Shown piece by piece: positions 25,623 through 33,851 of a DNA stretch of 38,749 bases. How positions within the stretch are numbered: the first letter of the stretch is position 1; each line of letters opens with the position of its first letter. The notes below the pieces were generated by a model. That model did not search any database, was not told the origin of the DNA, and saw only the letters and a list, made by a program, of their open reading frames with translations. Both the position numbers and the translations under genes were made by a program. The stretch comes from Thermoplasmatota archaeon (GTDB lineage Archaea; Thermoplasmatota; E2; DHVEG-1), in contig JAFGFQ010000117.1 in the NCBI GenBank assembly GCA_016930995.1, forward strand, positions 1 through 38,749. The letters are read 5' to 3'.

Positions 25623-25663
25623 ATGATATATCATGTGAGTATATATAATTAACGATTGTTAAT
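25623..25663 (-). promoter_or_regulatory. Two palindromes flanking the TATA box of the HTH regulator
   Basis: Perfect palindrome ATGATATATCAT at 25623-25634 lies between the TATA box (ATTATATATACTC, about 25636-25648, minus strand) and the start codon. A second inverted repeat, ATTAAC-GATT-GTTAAT at 25648-25663, lies on the upstream side of the TATA box. Their placement fits operators through which the HTH protein could repress itself, and perhaps influence the divergent pyrD promoter. Confidence 0.4.
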
Positions 25664-25744
25664 ATGATATTGTATGTGCATTCTATTGATATTTTTTGTG
25701 AAAATGACTTTATACGAGATTTTCTTTAACAATGTGGTGGTATT

Positions 25745-26650
25745 GTGATAAACCTCAGCACAAGAATCGGTTCTCTACGGTTGAAAAACCCGACTATGCT
25801 AGCCTCAGGAATTATGGATGAAGATGCAGGGAGTATGCAACGGATGATTGATTCCGGAGCTGGTGCGATTGTCACAAAATCAATAGGCATGCAACCTCGT
25901 GAAGGATATGCTAATCCATCTGTTGTTGAACTAGAACATGGTCTTCTCAATGCGATGGGTCTGCCAAATCCTGGGATTGAGCTTTACAGCCAGGAACTAC
26001 GAATGCTGCAGAAATCAAAGGTTCCAATCATTGGGAGTATCTATGCTTCTACTACTCAAGATTTTATCACACTTGCCATACAGATGCAACAATGCGGGGC
26101 AGCGGCTGTTGAACTGAATGTAAGCTGCCCGCATGCGAAACATTACGGATTGGAGGTCGGCTGTGACCGTGAGTTAGTACAAGAAATTATTTCTTCACTC
26201 AAACGAGAGGTGTCGCTACCAGTCTTTGTGAAAGTCTCACCAAACATCATAAATCTTATTGAAATCGCACAGGTCATTGAAAAAGCTCAGGCAGATGCGA
26301 TTGTGGCAATCAATACTGTGAAAGCAATGAAAATTGATATTGAGACCAGACGTCCCGTGTTAGCGAACAAGAGCGGGGGGTATTCAGGGAAAGCAATCAA
26401 ACCAATCGGAATCCGTTGTGTCTATGATATCGCACAAAACGTTGATATCCCAGTAATTGGCGTTGGTGGTATTACCACGGGGGAAGATGCACTTGAATAT
26501 TTCATGGCTGGAGCCTCTGCAGTCCAGATTGGTTCTGCGGTTTACTATCGTGGTCCAGACGTCTTTAAATCTGTTTGTAAAGAAATTGAAAATTGGATGA
26601 AGACCCATAGGCTGACAAAACTCACCGACCTCATAGGGGCTGTGTGCTGA
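25745..26650 (+). CDS. pyrD: Dihydroorotate dehydrogenase, class 1B catalytic subunit
   Basis: FMN enzyme of 301 residues that oxidises dihydroorotate to orotate in pyrimidine synthesis. The start is a GTG at 25745. Visible are the substrate asparagines in NAMGLPNPG (69-77), ELNVSCPHAKHYG (123-135) with the catalytic-base cysteine C128, SGGYSGKAIKP and the phosphate-binding GVGGITTGEDALEYFMAGA with IGSAVY after it. The cysteine base and the adjoining pyrK identify class 1B, which passes electrons to NAD+ through PyrK. The end overlaps the start of pyrK by one base, so translation is coupled. No other pyrimidine gene is in the window. Confidence 0.95.
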   Translation: MINLSTRIGSLRLKNPTMLASGIMDEDAGSMQRMIDSGAGAIVTKSIGMQPREGYANPSVVELEHGLLNAMGLPNPGIELYSQELRMLQKSKVPIIGSIYASTTQDFITLAIQMQQCGAAAVELNVSCPHAKHYGLEVGCDRELVQEIISSLKREVSLPVFVKVSPNIINLIEIAQVIEKAQADAIVAINTVKAMKIDIETRRPVLANKSGGYSGKAIKPIGIRCVYDIAQNVDIPVIGVGGITTGEDALEYFMAGASAVQIGSAVYYRGPDVFKSVCKEIENWMKTHRLTKLTDLIGAVC

Positions 26651-27429
26651 TGAACATTCCAACGGTCATATCTATCCATTCGAGTTCCATCGAAGCATCT
26701 GGTATTAAAACAATTACGTTTAATTATCGAGGCAATGTGCTGCCGGGTCAATTTTTCATGATTTGGATCCCTGGTGTTGATGAGATTCCAATGAGTGTGT
26801 CGTCAATCACCCCATCGGTTAAAGGAATCACCTTTCGTGATATTGGAGATGCGACAAATGCTTTGTATCAATTGAAGAAAGGAGATAAAATTGGTGTGCG
26901 CGGGCCGTTCGGAAATGGTTTTACCATTAAAGGAAAACATCTTCTCTTTGTTGGGGGTGGGACAGGAATCGCGATGCTTGCGCCTGCTGTTGAACAAGCT
27001 CGAGTGAAAAAACTCAAAACAACAGTTATCCTTGGTGCGAAAACGAAAACTCAGCTCTTCTTTGAAGATCGTTTTCGACGCGTAGGTGCCTCTGTCTATA
27101 GTACGACAGATGATGGATCTGCGGGGTATACGGGCTTAGCCTCAGACTTGGTAAAGGAACTTCTAAAAAAAGAACGCATCGATGCTATCTATACCTGCGG
27201 ACCTGAATTAATGATGAAGGCTATTCTCTCGTATTGTAAAACCATTCCTTTGCAAGCATCATTGGAGCGATACATGAAATGCGCTATAGGGATTTGTGGG
27301 CAATGTTGTGTCGGAAAAGGTTTACGTGTCTGTGTAGATGGTCCAATCTTCGATGGGAAAACACTTAAAACCATAAAGGATTTTGGGGTGTATCATAGAG
27401 ACGCAGCAGGACGAAAGATACTGTTTTAA
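26650..27429 (+). CDS. pyrK: Dihydroorotate dehydrogenase electron transfer subunit
   Basis: FAD and [2Fe-2S] protein of 259 residues, partner of PyrD in a heterotetramer. The N-terminal barrel binds FAD (PGQFFMIWIPG, about 34-44, and IPMSVSS), the middle binds NAD (VGGGTGIAMLAPAVEQA, about 100-116), and the cluster ligands are C211, C216, C219 and C228 in KCAIGICGQCCVGKG and the following RVCVDGP. I chose the ATG at 26650, which overlaps the pyrD stop as TGATG; a GTG two codons earlier is possible. The length and motifs are normal for the family. Confidence 0.95.
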   Translation: MNIPTVISIHSSSIEASGIKTITFNYRGNVLPGQFFMIWIPGVDEIPMSVSSITPSVKGITFRDIGDATNALYQLKKGDKIGVRGPFGNGFTIKGKHLLFVGGGTGIAMLAPAVEQARVKKLKTTVILGAKTKTQLFFEDRFRRVGASVYSTTDDGSAGYTGLASDLVKELLKKERIDAIYTCGPELMMKAILSYCKTIPLQASLERYMKCAIGICGQCCVGKGLRVCVDGPIFDGKTLKTIKDFGVYHRDAAGRKILF

Positions 27430-27446
27430 AACTCTTTTTAGGATTT

Positions 27447-27956
27447 TCACCATTGGTTCCGGTGAATGCGTAATGGATTATATCGGTCTTCTACTGATTT
27501 TGTCTCAGCAGGAAATCCAAGAGAGATAAGTGCGAATGGGACAATGAAGGAGGGCAGCTGTAGCAATTTTCGCATTCCAGCAACGCGACCTTCCCGTGGG
27601 TACATACCAAGCCAGCATGCACCAAGACCTAGACTATGCGCAGCAAGCAGGATGTTTTCTGTTGCAGCTGCGCAATCAATCATCCAATACCCTTTGAATT
27701 TTTCTAAATGTAGATCACCGCATACAAGAATTGCTTTATCCGCTTCTTTTAGCATTTTTGCGCTTGGATGAAAGGTATGGATAACATTGAGTTTTTTTCT
27801 GTCATCTAGGATTACAAAGTGCCATGGTTATTGATTACCAGCAGATGGGGCATGAAACGCTGCTTGTAAAATTTTTTGTATGAGGACCTCTGTTATTGTT
27901 TTTTTGTTATATTTTCTGATGCTTCTTCTGGTCAGAATCGCATTGAAAGCGTCCAT
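27447..27956 (-). pseudogene. Nitroreductase gene interrupted by one in-frame ochre codon
   Basis: From an ATG at 27956 with GAGGG upstream, the frame encodes a nitroreductase start (TRRSIRKYNKKTITEVL, then AAFHAPSAGNQ), meets TAA at 27828-27830, and continues without frameshift as PWHFVILDD through GLGACWLGMYP to a normal C-terminus. The family reads APSAGNQQPWHF here, so TAA stands where CAA would be expected: a single C-to-T change. Apart from it the 169-codon gene is complete and well conserved, so inactivation is recent, or the stop is read through, or it is a sequencing error. A downstream ATG at 27755 could give only a 102-residue C-terminal fragment lacking part of the flavin site. 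It converges with pyrK. Confidence 0.8.
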
Positions 27957-28197
27957 AAGTATAATCCCTCGTTTCATAAACGCATATTTCTATTTAAACA
28001 ATGTGTGCTATTCTCTTGGGGTGACAAAAGAAGATACTATTGAATTTTCTATTGTTTGTGAATATCTTCGCTCATTGCTCTTTTATTTTCATTTTTAGTA
28101 GGGGGGGTATCATCATGAGGAGTAATTATTTAAACTATCTGTCTATTTTCTACTAAAAAATACATCTAAAAAAAAAACAACTGAAGACACGACTGAG

Positions 28198-29205
28198 ATG
28201 TTATGGATTGTTATTAGTGTTATTGTGATCATTTGCCTCGTATGCGTTTCTGCATTCTTCTCAAGTGCAGAGATGGCGTTTGTCTCGATAAATCGTGCGT
28301 TTGTTAAAGATAAGGTGCGTGAAGGAGATAAACACGCGAAAGTTTTAGACAAACTTTTACAAAAACCAGATACCGTGATAAGCGCAATTGTCATTGGTAA
28401 TAACCTTGTCAATATCTTTTCATCAATTCTTGCAGGCGCGGTTACCACACTTGTTTTTGGTAGTATTGGTATCGGTATCGCAACAATCGTCATGATGTTT
28501 GTCGTTATCATCTTTAGTGAAAGTACACCAAAAAGTCTTGGTTTCCACAATATGAATCTTGCATTACGAGTTGCAAGACCACTTGCATTTATCACATGGC
28601 TGTTTTATCCGCTGGTGATTCTCGTCGCAAGAATCTCTGATGGGTTGATAGGGCTAACTGGTAAGAAAAAAAATGGGAGATCTCGAGTCACTGAAAAAGA
28701 GATAATGGCTATGATGCGACTGGGTGAAGCAGAAGGTACGATCGAACGGGATGAACGGGAAATGGTAAAGGAGGTATTTGAATTTGATGAGACAAGAGCC
28801 TATGAAATCTATACGCCAAAAGAAAAAGTTGTTTTTATCCATGAAAACGACGCGCTATCTCACTTGATACAAACATCAATTAACACTGGTTTTTCCCGTT
28901 TTCCTGTAATCCGGAATGATTACCATGATGTCGTTGGAATGGTCCATGTGAAAGATACATTGAAAAAAGACGATAAAACGATGCCCGTTAAATCAATCAT
29001 GCGTCCAATGCTGAAGATTGATTCGAATATGAAAGCTGATGATCTTTTACGACTCATGAAATTGAAAAAAACTCATTTAGCTTTGCTGCAGACAACTGAT
29101 GGAAAAACAAAAGGATTAATTTCAATGGAGGATGTAATTGAAGAGATTTTTGGTGAAATAGCTGATGAGCATGATCTTGAACATTTCTCCTATGATCGTG
29201 TTTGA
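28198..29205 (+). CDS. DUF21-CBS membrane protein (CNNM/CorB-like)
   Basis: Membrane protein of 335 residues. The DUF21/CNNM transmembrane domain spans about 1-145 with the typical SAFFSSAEMAFVSINRA and VIGNNLVNIFSSILAG segments and the ESTPKSLG turn. A pair of CBS domains (about 195-320, ending with LISMEDVIEEIFGEI) follows. Proteins of this class are implicated in Mg2+ or Co2+ efflux, and the older hemolysin label is misleading. The usual C-terminal CorC_HlyC domain is missing, so this is the short form. The stop overlaps a possible TTG start of the PsiE-like gene, suggesting an operon. Confidence 0.9.
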   Translation: MLWIVISVIVIICLVCVSAFFSSAEMAFVSINRAFVKDKVREGDKHAKVLDKLLQKPDTVISAIVIGNNLVNIFSSILAGAVTTLVFGSIGIGIATIVMMFVVIIFSESTPKSLGFHNMNLALRVARPLAFITWLFYPLVILVARISDGLIGLTGKKKNGRSRVTEKEIMAMMRLGEAEGTIERDEREMVKEVFEFDETRAYEIYTPKEKVVFIHENDALSHLIQTSINTGFSRFPVIRNDYHDVVGMVHVKDTLKKDDKTMPVKSIMRPMLKIDSNMKADDLLRLMKLKKTHLALLQTTDGKTKGLISMEDVIEEIFGEIADEHDLEHFSYDRV

Positions 29206-29690
29206 AAACAGCAGATTTGTACAACAAGATTAATAAATCAGGTCGAAATCAAGTATTGATGGTTGAAATAAATAATTTAACTTTTAAGCAAATAAAACAG
29301 CTCATCATTTTTATCCTGATGGGCATGTTATTACTCGTTATTTTCATGTCTATTGCATTTCTCGCATGGAACTTAATCGATAAGATATTTTTACAATTCA
29401 ATGAAACAATCTTTCAAAACATCATTATTGATTTGTTCGGTTTGTTCTTTCTTGTTTTAGTCGGTATTGAGCTTTTTGAGACTTTACAGATGTATACGAA
29501 AGAACGTGTTGTTCATGTGGAAGTTGTTCTTCTTGTGGCATTGATTGCAGCAGCAAGAAAAATAATCTTGATTGATTATACGACCACACCAAGCGATATT
29601 TTTTTTGGTATCGCAGCTATCGTCGTGGCTATAGGTATCTCCTATTTTCTGCTGAAAAAGGCATCGAGTTTTAACAAAATAAAAGAATAG
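29202..29690 (+). CDS. PsiE-like small membrane protein
   Basis: A 162-residue membrane protein with four hydrophobic helices and a conserved-looking middle segment GIELFETLQMYTKERVVHVEVVLLVALIAAARKIILIDY, shortened here to its two parts: GIELFETLQMYTKER and VVLLVALIAAARKIIL. This is the pattern of the phosphate-starvation-inducible PsiE family, whose molecular role is unknown. The start may be the TTG at 29202, which overlaps the previous stop, or the ATG at 29259 just before the first helix; neither has a good Shine-Dalgarno sequence. It is probably co-transcribed with the DUF21-CBS gene. Confidence 0.8.
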   Translation: MKTADLYNKINKSGRNQVLMVEINNLTFKQIKQLIIFILMGMLLLVIFMSIAFLAWNLIDKIFLQFNETIFQNIIIDLFGLFFLVLVGIELFETLQMYTKERVVHVEVVLLVALIAAARKIILIDYTTTPSDIFFGIAAIVVAIGISYFLLKKASSFNKIKE

Positions 29691-29697
29691 AATTAGT

Positions 29698-29895
29698 CTA
29701 ATGTTCTTTTTCATCCTTGAAATGTCTGTTTAATACATATAATGGAGGAATTGATAAAAGAATTCCAATGATAAATAAAGGAATTAAAAAATTGGATTGA
29801 AAATACATATCAAGAAGAAGCCAAATGCTTCTGAATATGAAAATTGAAGCGATGACTAAAACCAGTTCCCAAAAGATATGATATTGCTCTTTCAT
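29698..29895 (-). CDS. Small two-helix membrane protein
   Basis: A 65-residue protein with two hydrophobic helices (about 9-28 and 35-55) and a charged C-terminus (HFKDEKEH). It is not a recognised family. The minus strand has TATTTATACT about 28 bases before the ATG and no Shine-Dalgarno sequence, the usual geometry of a leaderless archaeal gene, which supports it as real. It converges with the PsiE-like gene. A role in the membrane is all that can be inferred. Confidence 0.55.
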   Translation of the reverse strand: MKEQYHIFWELVLVIASIFIFRSIWLLLDMYFQSNFLIPLFIIGILLSIPPLYVLNRHFKDEKEH

Positions 29896-30033
29896 ATGGT
29901 GCTGAAATCTTATGAGTGAGTATAAATATTTTTCTCATCTGGTTATGTTGAATAATCGAACGAACCCCAATGGAATACTGCATGTTTTTATTAAACTGAG
30001 ATTCAAGGTTTTCTTTTGGCATCAGTTTTTTGT

Positions 30034-30630
30034 TTAATAGATGCGAGTTGCGATAGGATGTATCACGATAGGTTCTATTGATTCAATCGCACCCCAGTAT
30101 TTAAAGAAGAAGAAAAACGCCCCGACTTCAACTGTTAGTGTTATGTTTTCCCCATTAGTTACTAGGGGATCAAATTGGTCATTGGATTCGACTGTAAAAT
30201 TTATATACTCCCAGTCTACACTTTGGCACCGATATGGATTAGATTCATTCACGAGAATAAAAGAGCCATTATACGAAATTCCTATATAAACGCGGGTGAA
30301 GCGAGGAAGCAGGACCGTATGATTCAATCGATGCCGGCAGATGACTGAAAAATTAATCTGAAGTATTGTCCCATTCACTTCTGGGAAGTAAAAGTCCCTT
30401 GTCGCGTTCTGGTTGATAGTGACGATTGGTTCAAGGTCTTTTAAGGAGAGCCTTTGAAGAAAAGAGCCCCAGACCATCGAAATGTCCGCGACAATATTTT
30501 CACCTGCTTCGATGGGATTTGGAGTGCGTATATCGAGGTTTTTTTGCTTTGCTGTAAGAGGTGATATACTGATAGTAAACAGTATAAAAAATAGCCCGAC
30601 GGTAATGACCCTAATTCCTTTTTTCTTCAC
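30034..30630 (-). CDS. Hypothetical secreted or membrane-anchored protein
   Basis: Not recognised. From the GTG at 30630, with AAGGGG at the correct distance, it has 198 residues; a TTG six codons earlier is less likely. A lysine-rich N-terminus and hydrophobic stretch (about 5-22) form a signal peptide or anchor. The rest is beta-rich and polar, with many NxT/S sequons (for example NAT, NGT, NES, NFT), consistent with an N-glycosylated extracellular domain. A short phenylalanine run (GAFFFFFKYWG) occurs near the C-terminus. GTTTATATAATC at about 30668-30679 is a good TATA box. It runs in the same direction as the large lipocalin-fusion gene but has its own promoter. Confidence 0.65.
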   Translation of the reverse strand: MKKKGIRVITVGLFFILFTISISPLTAKQKNLDIRTPNPIEAGENIVADISMVWGSFLQRLSLKDLEPIVTINQNATRDFYFPEVNGTILQINFSVICRHRLNHTVLLPRFTRVYIGISYNGSFILVNESNPYRCQSVDWEYINFTVESNDQFDPLVTNGENITLTVEVGAFFFFFKYWGAIESIEPIVIHPIATRIY

Positions 30631-30831
30631 AATAATCCCCTTGACCAAAGAATAATCCTTTTAAGATTATATAAACATTTGGAATAAATAGTCGTATAGA
30701 TACTACTTATATATAATAATATATTAGTTGCTTATGATAAATATGATGAATAAAAAAAAACAAATAATTGTATTATTCGTCGTTTTTAGAGTAAATGTGA
30801 GATTTTTATTTAGTATTGAGATACTCAATCT

Positions 30832-33180
30832 TTATTTACTGAAAATACCAGGCAGACCGATGAGGTATTTCACACGTGTAAACTCACTAAATCCATATCC
30901 ATTTAATTTAACCGTATAATCTGCCCAAGAAAATGTCCCTGTCGCATAGCAAGGTCCTTCAAACATCCCAGTCCGGGCCAGTCTCCATGCTTTTACAACG
31001 GTGTTATACACAACAATATCAAGTTCCAAAACCATGTCATCCCGTTTTGCTACGACATGCATTTTTTTCGGATAATGCATTAAGGGCAAGCCTTTTGGTG
31101 TTTCGGTTTCAGTATAGGTGACATCAAAATGATCAAACTCAGTGATGTTCCGGTTATTTGGTGAGATAATAATAGATGAGAAAGATACCTTCAGAGGTAA
31201 CCGAAGATAAAATTTGGAGACGTACATCTCCCATCCATTGTCAAAATGAAGATTCGCCCAATCCCACCCTTTAGAGATCCAACGGGGGACAACTGATTGC
31301 CATACATGATCGTGATATCCTATACCACCGACATGATACGTTTTTCCATCCCAGGTTAGATTTCCATTAACTTTGCATCGTGGGACATAGTAATCTCCTC
31401 CGGTAACATAACTTGCTATCGGAAGGTTGGCGCTTCTGCCTTCAACCCACACTGGGAGGAAATCTGCTTCGAAATCGAGGTCTACGATAAAGTTTTTTTC
31501 GATGTTGACGGCATGCACATGCCAGGTCGGATATAATCCTTTCACCCAACTATCTTCAAAGGTGACATCTACCCCCGGAGTGGTTGCCTGTAATGTTCCT
31601 CTTCGTTTGTTAAGGGTGCTAAACTCATAGCTGGTGCCCGCTTCATCGAACAAAAGAATGAAGAGATTGTCTGGTCGTAAGAATCGAATATCAAAAAATT
31701 TCATCTGGTTGAACGTTACGACAAGGGAATAGCCTTGAAGGTCGCTGTCTGGATGGTTGAAGAACACGTTGTAATACCACCACTCTCGCCGGCTTCCCTT
31801 ATGGAACCCTTCGTCTTCTTCAAGAATGATATGGCGTCCTGAATCGATTAGTCGGTTTGTTCCAGGTGGTGTCGGGTCTGGCTCCTCAACGGAGATAGAA
31901 ATAGAGTCATTTATTATTGGAATCGATACATCTTCTCCTGGAGAATTATCTGTGTAATAAATGAAATAACCTACTGTTGAAAGCAAGAAAATGGAGCACA
32001 TTCCTGCCGCAAATAGTTTTTTATGAGGCCGTTTTCGTTTCTTCTTTCGTTTCGACGAACTTTCAATCTGTTCATATTGTCGGTATCGTTTCCAGTAATA
32101 ACTTCGCCCAAAGAAGCGCCATGTGAGCCCAAGACCTACGAACAATATTGGAAGGCAGACCCACAGTGGTGTAAACGTCATTAGAAAGGTAATGTCCCGT
32201 ACCGCATCAAGATGCGCGTTCATCGACTCCTCTGTGGTATTATAAGTCAATATTGCAGCCTCGCCGATCGGATCGTTTACCTTTAAATAGTTCGTAACGA
32301 TGCGAGAACGCATCGCTGAGGGATAGTACAACTCTAAGAACTGTGATAGATACGCGGAGAGGATGAGACGTCGGTACACATGAACGACATATCCCGAGGT
32401 CGGATTGACTGTGAGTTGTAACGTCTCATCACAGTAGTAGGTTCTTCCATGCCATGTTATCTGTTTACTATAAATATCGGAGCGCCATACTGAGACTTCA
32501 ACCCCATCGATATGGCCATTTTGAATCCGTTGCATATCACGGATCAGAACCACGTTTTCTTTTCCATTTAGCTGTCCGTTTGAGTCAACCCATCCTACTG
32601 TGATATTATTTCCCTGATGGCTTTCTGAGGGAATACCCATACAGCCTGCGTCAACATTTAAATATTGCAAACTATAGGTATGCGAATCGACCCAATACCA
32701 TTCACTGACTTTTTCGGTGTTGTTAATGACACTAAGAATCGAACCAGTATCATCATACATTACATCGTGAATCAGTGCTTTGTCCCCTGTTTTATCAAAA
32801 TCAGAGACATGGATGACCTCTTTTCCGATGAATTCTCGTTCAATGGGCGATCGCTGGGGAAAAAACCATCGTATCAAAAATGGGATGCGACTGTCACCTT
32901 TTCCTTGGAGAAAAATACCGTTTCGCTCCCAATAATTCACTGCACCATAATCCTCCCAGATATAATCCTGAGGAAGTCTGGTTTCATGAATGACTTCTTG
33001 GGGAATTAAATAAAAATAAGATACGGAGCCCAGAATCAGTAAAAATACCCCGATGGCTAGCCCGAGATCCTCATACCGTCGCATTTTAATGAAGATAAAG
33101 GCTATAATACTTGGGATAAGTAAGGATATCCCAATAATAAGTAGAATTGTATTCCACGGTAAGGTGCTCCAAGGGGTCAT
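30832..33180 (-). CDS. Membrane protein fusing a DUF3068-like domain to a CrtC/AttH lipocalin-like domain
   Basis: A 782-residue protein with two modules. Residues 11-31 and 40-60 are transmembrane; 61-330 is an extracytoplasmic, beta-rich domain followed by another helix (about 330-355), a layout like the PorA/DUF3068 family. After a basic cytoplasmic patch (KRKKKRKRPHKK, 377-388) and a fourth helix (389-409) comes a second extracytoplasmic domain (about 455-782). Its REWWYYNVFF, VTGGDYYVPRC and GYHDHVWQ blocks match the CrtC/AttH two-lipocalin fold. CrtC hydrates carotenoid double bonds, and relatives act on isoprenoids or other lipids, but the activity here is unknown. The gene is divergent from the DsrE-like/prenyl-synthase operon, which hints at a lipid link. 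A leaderless start is likely (TATTATAAAG about 26 bases upstream). Confidence 0.78.
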   Translation of the reverse strand: MTPWSTLPWNTILLIIGISLLIPSIIAFIFIKMRRYEDLGLAIGVFLLILGSVSYFYLIPQEVIHETRLPQDYIWEDYGAVNYWERNGIFLQGKGDSRIPFLIRWFFPQRSPIEREFIGKEVIHVSDFDKTGDKALIHDVMYDDTGSILSVINNTEKVSEWYWVDSHTYSLQYLNVDAGCMGIPSESHQGNNITVGWVDSNGQLNGKENVVLIRDMQRIQNGHIDGVEVSVWRSDIYSKQITWHGRTYYCDETLQLTVNPTSGYVVHVYRRLILSAYLSQFLELYYPSAMRSRIVTNYLKVNDPIGEAAILTYNTTEESMNAHLDAVRDITFLMTFTPLWVCLPILFVGLGLTWRFFGRSYYWKRYRQYEQIESSSKRKKKRKRPHKKLFAAGMCSIFLLSTVGYFIYYTDNSPGEDVSIPIINDSISISVEEPDPTPPGTNRLIDSGRHIILEEDEGFHKGSRREWWYYNVFFNHPDSDLQGYSLVVTFNQMKFFDIRFLRPDNLFILLFDEAGTSYEFSTLNKRRGTLQATTPGVDVTFEDSWVKGLYPTWHVHAVNIEKNFIVDLDFEADFLPVWVEGRSANLPIASYVTGGDYYVPRCKVNGNLTWDGKTYHVGGIGYHDHVWQSVVPRWISKGWDWANLHFDNGWEMYVSKFYLRLPLKVSFSSIIISPNNRNITEFDHFDVTYTETETPKGLPLMHYPKKMHVVAKRDDMVLELDIVVYNTVVKAWRLARTGMFEGPCYATGTFSWADYTVKLNGYGFSEFTRVKYLIGLPGIFSK

Positions 33181-33364
33181 AATAGTATCTTATAATCTTT
33201 ATAATACTGCAATTATTAAAACCTTATTGTACAACTCTTATCCCAATACGATTGAACAGCAAAAAATCCTCTGTAATATCTTGATACTATACCACTCCAA
33301 CGACATCTGTAAGCGTGTTAAAATACTTATAGAAGAAATAACATGTAGTCCCAGAGGATATGTA

Positions 33365-33841
33365 ATGCCAGAAGAAACAATCCCGGACGAAATACGAAAA
33401 GAATACGAAAAAACGATGCAACGAGCGATAACAAAAAAGATAGGGTCGATGACCATAATTATCACAGAAGATACCTACGATAAGGCGTTAACCGCGTTCA
33501 ATTTCGGGGTTGCTGGGGTAGAACTGGGGGTGAAAGTCTCAATCTTTTTCACCTCCCGTGGAGTTAATATCATAAAGAAATCCTATAAACCACGACGCGC
33601 CCGATGGGGAGAAGCACCAGTCGCCTGGAAGGAATCATCCATTAAACGAAGAGGAGGCATCGTTCTTGCCGAGTTGATGTACCAAGCAAGAGATATGGGT
33701 GTCCATTTCTATGCTTGCTATACGTCTATGATTTCTTCCGGGATAAAAGAAGCAATGCTCCTTGAGAATATAAAGGTAATACGAATGGCTGAATTTTTAG
33801 GTCTTGCATTAGAGTCCGATATCCATCTTGTGATTAGCTGA
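33365..33841 (+). CDS. DsrE/DsrF-like sulfur-relay family protein
   Basis: A 158-residue soluble protein starting at the ATG at 33365, where GAGG precedes it; longer in-frame starts run through the divergent promoter. Residues 25 onward give the DsrE-like alpha/beta fold: GSMTIIITEDTYDKALTAFN, FGVAGVELGVKVSIFFTSRG, and C118 in HFYACYTSM at the place where DsrE2-type proteins keep their active cysteine. A peptide rich in arginine and tryptophan (KPRRARWGEAPVAW) sits in the middle. Family members carry sulfur or act in redox relays; the partner is unknown. It ends 10 bases before the prenyl synthase, so the two share a transcript. Confidence 0.8.
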   Translation: MPEETIPDEIRKEYEKTMQRAITKKIGSMTIIITEDTYDKALTAFNFGVAGVELGVKVSIFFTSRGVNIIKKSYKPRRARWGEAPVAWKESSIKRRGGIVLAELMYQARDMGVHFYACYTSMISSGIKEAMLLENIKVIRMAEFLGLALESDIHLVIS

Positions 33842-33851
33842 GGGACGAACT

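Noticed and set aside
27828..27830. Stop in the nitroreductase as a recoded amino acid such as pyrrolysine or selenocysteine
   Set aside because: The codon is TAA; pyrrolysine uses TAG and selenocysteine TGA, and the family expects glutamine here.
33053..33364. Extended N-terminus of the DsrE-like protein
   Set aside because: It would overlap the start of the divergent membrane-protein gene and both promoters; the DsrE fold begins after the ATG at 33365.
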